In this document: one piece after another, positions 60,749 to 64,000 of the stretch
Numbering within the stretch: the first letter of the stretch is position 1
Layout: the number at the start of each line of letters is the position of its first letter
Source: CAXBMB01 sp052078155
Lineage (GTDB): Bacteria; Pseudomonadota; Alphaproteobacteria; Kiloniellales; DSM-21159
Direction: 5' to 3'
DNA: 64,000 bases
NCBI GenBank assembly: GCA_052078155.1
Contig: JBQJBP010000001.1
Coordinates: 2,356,001-2,420,000, forward strand
Made by a program: the position numbers and the translations under genes
The notes under the pieces: generated by a model
What the model was told of the DNA's origin: nothing
What the model saw: the letters and a program-made list of their open reading frames with translations, nothing else
The model's database searches: none

Positions 60749-61690
60749 ATGACGGTCCTGCTGCTCGAAACCATCGCTGAAGAGGCGGAAGTGCTGTTGA
60801 AAAAAACAGCCAAAGTCCTGCTGTCTCCCAGTCCCAAGGCGCTGGACCATGACCTGCCTCTCGACCAGGTGACGGCCATCGTCACACGGGGTCTGGGACG
60901 GGTGGACCAGACCCTGATGGATCGCTGTCCGAAACTGCAGGTCATCGCCCGTTGTGGCGCCGGTCTGAACAACCTGGATCTTGAGCACGCAGCGAATCAG
61001 AACCTGCCGGTGGTCTTCGCCCCCGGCATCAATGCCGGTGCCGTGGCAGAGCAGAGTCTGATGCTCATGCTCATGGCGCTGCGCGCAGGCTACAGCAGTG
61101 CAAAAGAGGTGGAGCAGGGAAACTGGGCCGCCCGAAACAGCTTTGGCGGCGACGACCTGGCAGGCAAAAGGGTCTGCATCATTGGTTCCGGCAACATTGG
61201 TCAGAAAACCGCCGCTCTCTGTCGGGCCTTTTCGGCAGAGGTCGTGGTCTGCGGGCGGGGTGGCAACGGTCTGGCGGGGCTGATGGCCGCCCTGAAGGCT
61301 CAGCTGCCGATCAGTGATGTGATCTCCCTGCACATTCCCCTGACGCCGGAGACAAAGGGCCTGCTGAACCGCGAGGTTCTGAGCCTGTGCAAACCCGGCA
61401 GTCTTCTTGTGAACACTGCCCGCGGCGAACTTCTGGACGAAGACGCGCTGCTGGAGGCCCTGAACCAGGGAACGCTCGGTGCCTACAGCGCCGATGTGAT
61501 GGCCAGCGAACCACCGGAAGCGGACAACGCGCTGCTGGCCCACCCGCGCACCATAGTGACCCCTCATGTTGCGGCCCTGACCACGCGGACCTACCGCGAG
61601 CTCTGTCTCTTTACGGCTCAGAACGTCGCCAAAGTATTGCTCGGTGAGGCCCCGGACCCGGCCTCCCTTTACCAGAAAGCAGTGTCATGA
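60749..61690 (+). CDS. D-isomer specific 2-hydroxyacid dehydrogenase
   Basis: A 313-residue NAD(P)-dependent dehydrogenase of the D-2-hydroxyacid family. The substrate domain has VIARCGAGLNNLDLEHA; the Rossmann domain has RVCIIGSGNIGQKTAALC; the catalytic Arg is in NTARGELLDEDAL, Glu in MASEPPEAD, and His in TPHVAALT. It resembles phosphoglycerate and hydroxypyruvate/glyoxylate reductase types. It would reduce or oxidise an alpha-keto acid formed in the pathway. It follows the VOC gene by six bases and precedes the ABC ATPase by 43. Confidence 0.9.
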   Translation: MTVLLLETIAEEAEVLLKKTAKVLLSPSPKALDHDLPLDQVTAIVTRGLGRVDQTLMDRCPKLQVIARCGAGLNNLDLEHAANQNLPVVFAPGINAGAVAEQSLMLMLMALRAGYSSAKEVEQGNWAARNSFGGDDLAGKRVCIIGSGNIGQKTAALCRAFSAEVVVCGRGGNGLAGLMAALKAQLPISDVISLHIPLTPETKGLLNREVLSLCKPGSLLVNTARGELLDEDALLEALNQGTLGAYSADVMASEPPEADNALLAHPRTIVTPHVAALTTRTYRELCLFTAQNVAKVLLGEAPDPASLYQKAVS

Positions 61691-61733
61691 CTTTTGCCAC
61701 TTTCCAGACACCGACCGTGGGAGGGCCTTGCTG

Positions 61734-62837
61734 ATGTCTTCCCTCAAAATCTCCGGACTGGTGAAGCACTTCGACAAGGTTCAGGCCATCAACGGTTTGG
61801 ACATGGAAGTGGAAAAAGGCGAGTTCTTTGCACTGCTGGGACCCAGCGCCAGCGGCAAAACCACCACCTTCCGCAGCATCTGCGGCATGGAAAAGCCCGA
61901 CGCGGGCCAGGTGGAAATCAACGGTCAGGATGTCACCGACGCCCCCATGCGCGACCGGGGTGTGGCCATGGTCTTCCAGACCTTTGCGCTCTACCCGCAC
62001 CTGACCATCTACGACAATCTGGCTTTCCCGCTGCGACAGATCAAAACGGCAGAGTCCGAGATCAAAACCCGCATCGGCGAGATCAGCGAACTGCTGAAGC
62101 TGGGCCACGCGCTGGAGCGCAAGCCCGGAACCGCCAGCGGCGGAGAGCAACAGCGCATTGCCATCGGGCGCGCTTTGATCCGCCGCCCCGACCTTCTGCT
62201 GTTAGACGAACCTCTGACCAACCTGGATGCCAAGCTGCGCCATGACATGCGTGCTGAGTTCAAGCGCATCCACCGTGAAAGAAACATCACCATCATCTAT
62301 GCCACCCCTGATGAGCTGGAGGCCCTGACCATGGGCGACCGCATCGGGGTTCTGCGCGACGGACAGATGGTGCAGGTCGGCACACCGGACAGCCTCTATG
62401 ACACGCCGGACAACAGCTATGTCGCCGGTATGGTGGGATCGCCTCAGATGAACCTGATCAGTGGCGTGCGGCGCGGTACTGACAGTCAGGCCAGCATCGC
62501 TGTCCCCTTTGGCGAGTTTTCAGCCCAGGCCTGGTCGCCCGCATTGAAAGACTTTTCTGGCGGGGAAGATCTCCTTCTGGGACTTCGCCCCCACGAGATC
62601 GTGCCACTGGACAGCGCTGCTGACGCCAAAGGACCGACGTTCGATTGTGAGGTTCACCTGACCGAACCTCTCGGTGATGTGGTCATTCTCGATCTGATCG
62701 CGGGGGAGGCCCGCCTGAAGATGGTTCTGCCGGAAGAACAGGCCGTTACCTACAAGATTGGTGACCGCCTGACCTGCGGCTTTGACCTGGAAAAATCACA
62801 CGTCTTTGCAAAGGAAACCGGCACGGCAATTAGGTGA
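61734..62837 (+). CDS. ABC transporter ATP-binding protein, sugar type, with altered H-loop
   Basis: A 367-residue ATPase of the carbohydrate-uptake (UgpC/MsmX-like) type. Walker A is GPSASGKTT, with Ala in place of the usual Gly; the signature is SGGEQQR; Walker B is LLLLDEPLTNLD; the Q-loop is VFQTFALYPH. The switch region reads IYATPDELEALTMGD where most relatives have T-H-D-Q-x-E-A: the H-loop His is Pro. The C-terminal 100 residues are a TOBE-type regulatory domain (LGLRPHEIVPL, LDLIAGEARLKMVL). GGGAGG lies before the ATG at 61734. It is fifth in the operon and precedes a solute-binding protein. A second ATPase or an unusual hydrolysis cycle is possible. Confidence 0.88.
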   Translation: MSSLKISGLVKHFDKVQAINGLDMEVEKGEFFALLGPSASGKTTTFRSICGMEKPDAGQVEINGQDVTDAPMRDRGVAMVFQTFALYPHLTIYDNLAFPLRQIKTAESEIKTRIGEISELLKLGHALERKPGTASGGEQQRIAIGRALIRRPDLLLLDEPLTNLDAKLRHDMRAEFKRIHRERNITIIYATPDELEALTMGDRIGVLRDGQMVQVGTPDSLYDTPDNSYVAGMVGSPQMNLISGVRRGTDSQASIAVPFGEFSAQAWSPALKDFSGGEDLLLGLRPHEIVPLDSAADAKGPTFDCEVHLTEPLGDVVILDLIAGEARLKMVLPEEQAVTYKIGDRLTCGFDLEKSHVFAKETGTAIR

Positions 62838-62895
62838 CCGTCCCGGAACAAGAACAAACCTAGTGATCTCTTTCACCATGTGCACGGAGGGTATG

Positions 62896-64000
62896 ATGAA
62901 ATCGGTAGTTAAGCGGGGAGGAAGTGTTGCGCTCGGCGCCATCTTTGCCTCAATGATCGGGGTTTCGGCTCCGGCAGTAGCGAAAGACATCGTAATCCAG
63001 ATGGCGGCACCGGACTGGGGTCCGACCCGTTTCATGCAGGAATACGCGGACAAGACCTACAAGGCCCCCAGCGGCAACAACGTCACTCTGGCCATCGACT
63101 TTATTCCCTGGCCCAGCTTCTATGAACGGGTGGCCGCTTCCATGGCTTCCGGCGAAAAGAAGTATCAGCTGGTGGTGTCTGACAGTCAGTGGATTGGCAC
63201 CTTCATTGAAGGCGGTCAGTTCATGAAACTGAACGACTACATTGATGCAGATCCTGAGTTGCAGGCCATTCTGAAGGACGTTCACCCGGCCCTGACCGAA
63301 GCCTATGCGACTTACCCCTACAAGTCCGAGAACATCTATGGCTTCCCGCAAATGCCGGATACCAAAGTCTCGGTCTATCGCAAGGATCTCTTCTGCAACG
63401 ACGCAGAAGCCGCAGACTTCAAGGCGAAATACAGCAAAACCCTGCCCTGTACCTATGTGGAATGGGAAGATGTTGACTGGGACACCTGGGGCAACATTGG
63501 TGAGTTCTTCACCCGCAAAGCCGGGGAAAAACTGGCCGGGGAAACTCTGACGGAAGACTTCTACGGCGTCGCTTACCAGGCCGGTAAGGGCTATGACTTC
63601 TCCTCCATGCAGATCAACGCCTTCATCTGGCAGGGCGGGGCCAGCATCTGGGATGAATCTGACCAGCCCAACGCCCAGGCTGAAGGGGTTGTGAACTCCC
63701 CGGAAGCTGTTGCAGCCCTGGAAAAATATCTGGACCTGCTGAAATACGCACCGCCCATCGCCAAAACCGGACAGATGGACATCTTCCAGATCCAGGAACT
63801 CTTCATGCAGGGCAAGATTGCCGCCATGGTGAACTGGAATGCCGTGGCCGCAGCCGCCATCAACCCCGACAACTCCAAGGTTGCTGACAAGACGGCCTTT
63901 GCCGTTGCTCCCGGCACCCGCGGCGCTGACGGCAAGATGATCCGCTGGGATAACATCGGGGGCCAGCCCTTCGTTCTGACCACCTGGAACAGCGACGAAG
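62896..64000 (+). CDS. Extracellular solute-binding protein, N-terminal part
   Basis: At least 368 residues are visible; the gene runs off the window. A signal peptide with KSVVKRGGSVALGAIFASMIGVSAPAVA is followed by the mature protein IVIQMAAPDWGPTRFMQEYADKTYKA. The sugar-binding family pattern continues: FYERVAASMASGEKKYQLVVSD, YGFPQMPDTKVSVYRKD, and KIAAMVNWNAVAAAAINPD (the substrate-contacting Trp). GGAGG lies five bases before the ATG at 62896, which is preferred to the ATG three bases earlier. It is sixth in the operon; permease genes should follow. It is the likely delivery protein for the substrate of the cluster. Confidence 0.87.
   Translation, partial: MKSVVKRGGSVALGAIFASMIGVSAPAVAKDIVIQMAAPDWGPTRFMQEYADKTYKAPSGNNVTLAIDFIPWPSFYERVAASMASGEKKYQLVVSDSQWIGTFIEGGQFMKLNDYIDADPELQAILKDVHPALTEAYATYPYKSENIYGFPQMPDTKVSVYRKDLFCNDAEAADFKAKYSKTLPCTYVEWEDVDWDTWGNIGEFFTRKAGEKLAGETLTEDFYGVAYQAGKGYDFSSMQINAFIWQGGASIWDESDQPNAQAEGVVNSPEAVAALEKYLDLLKYAPPIAKTGQMDIFQIQELFMQGKIAAMVNWNAVAAAAINPDNSKVADKTAFAVAPGTRGADGKMIRWDNIGGQPFVLTTWNSDE

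Noticed and set aside
60047..61567. 506-codon minus-strand open frame across the dehydrogenase and VOC genes
   Set aside because: It is a shadow of three real genes with full family motifs; Gln/His-rich composition is typical of antisense frames here.

Overview
The window reads as a chromosomal segment of a GC-rich alphaproteobacterium, probably a member of the Rhodospirillales or a neighbouring order. The support is the dnaA-dnaN-recF-gyrB block with rpsT, mutM, ubiE-ubiB, coaBC and dut beside it, an FnrN/FnrL-type oxygen regulator, a BigR/SqrR-type persulfide sensor, and GANTC sites (the CcrM methylation motif of alphaproteobacteria) in intergenic DNA. The species cannot be fixed from the sequence. 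No prophage, IS transposase, integrase or CRISPR array was seen.

Region by region: 1-9.3 kb holds a truncated YigZ-family gene, a sulfatase/phosphonate monoester hydrolase, a MarR-membrane protein pair, a three-gene envelope operon (RND permease, LolA-like carrier, beta-barrel) and a BigR/SqrR-DUF2892 sulfide-response pair. 9.3-21.4 kb is accessory metabolism and transport: alpha/beta hydrolase, FAD oxidoreductase, YqaA, two MFS exporters (one paired with MerR), a YeeE-type sulfur transporter, a methyltransferase, DUF4142, LysR, YciI and tRNA-Arg(ACG). 21.6-33.5 kb has a coiled-coil lipoprotein, gpt, panC, an FNR-type regulator facing a GNAT-like gene with a perfect FNR box between them, gamma-glutamyltransferase, a class A PBP with a histone H1-like tail, and a PAS histidine kinase. 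33.9-53 kb is the housekeeping core, all minus strand from gyrB to mutM (gyrB, recF, dnaN, dnaA, rpsT, enoyl-CoA hydratase, mutM) and then plus strand (ubiE, ubiB, coaBC, dut, Rrf2, cysK, thiF/moeB). The 960-bp gap between dnaA and rpsT is an origin candidate. 53-64 kb holds a Fur-boxed 10-TM metal exporter, a PAS histidine kinase fused to a degenerate hemerythrin domain, and the start of a sugar or sugar-acid uptake and catabolism operon that runs off the window.

Two themes tie distant parts together. First, a family of about 138-bp palindromic repeats with terminal inverted repeats lies between genes in both orientations: seven full or diverged copies and at least two fragments. The copies fold into several stems, show compensatory changes, and keep three GANTC sites whose middle base varies between copies. 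One copy sits in the loop of a terminator, and two element ends supply the TAG stop codon of the neighbouring gene. Second, the BigR/SqrR-type regulator at 8.65 kb has its ATTC-N8-GAAT operator in its own promoter region and a second one upstream of the yeeE-type gene at 15.6 kb, which suggests a small local sulfide/persulfide regulon.
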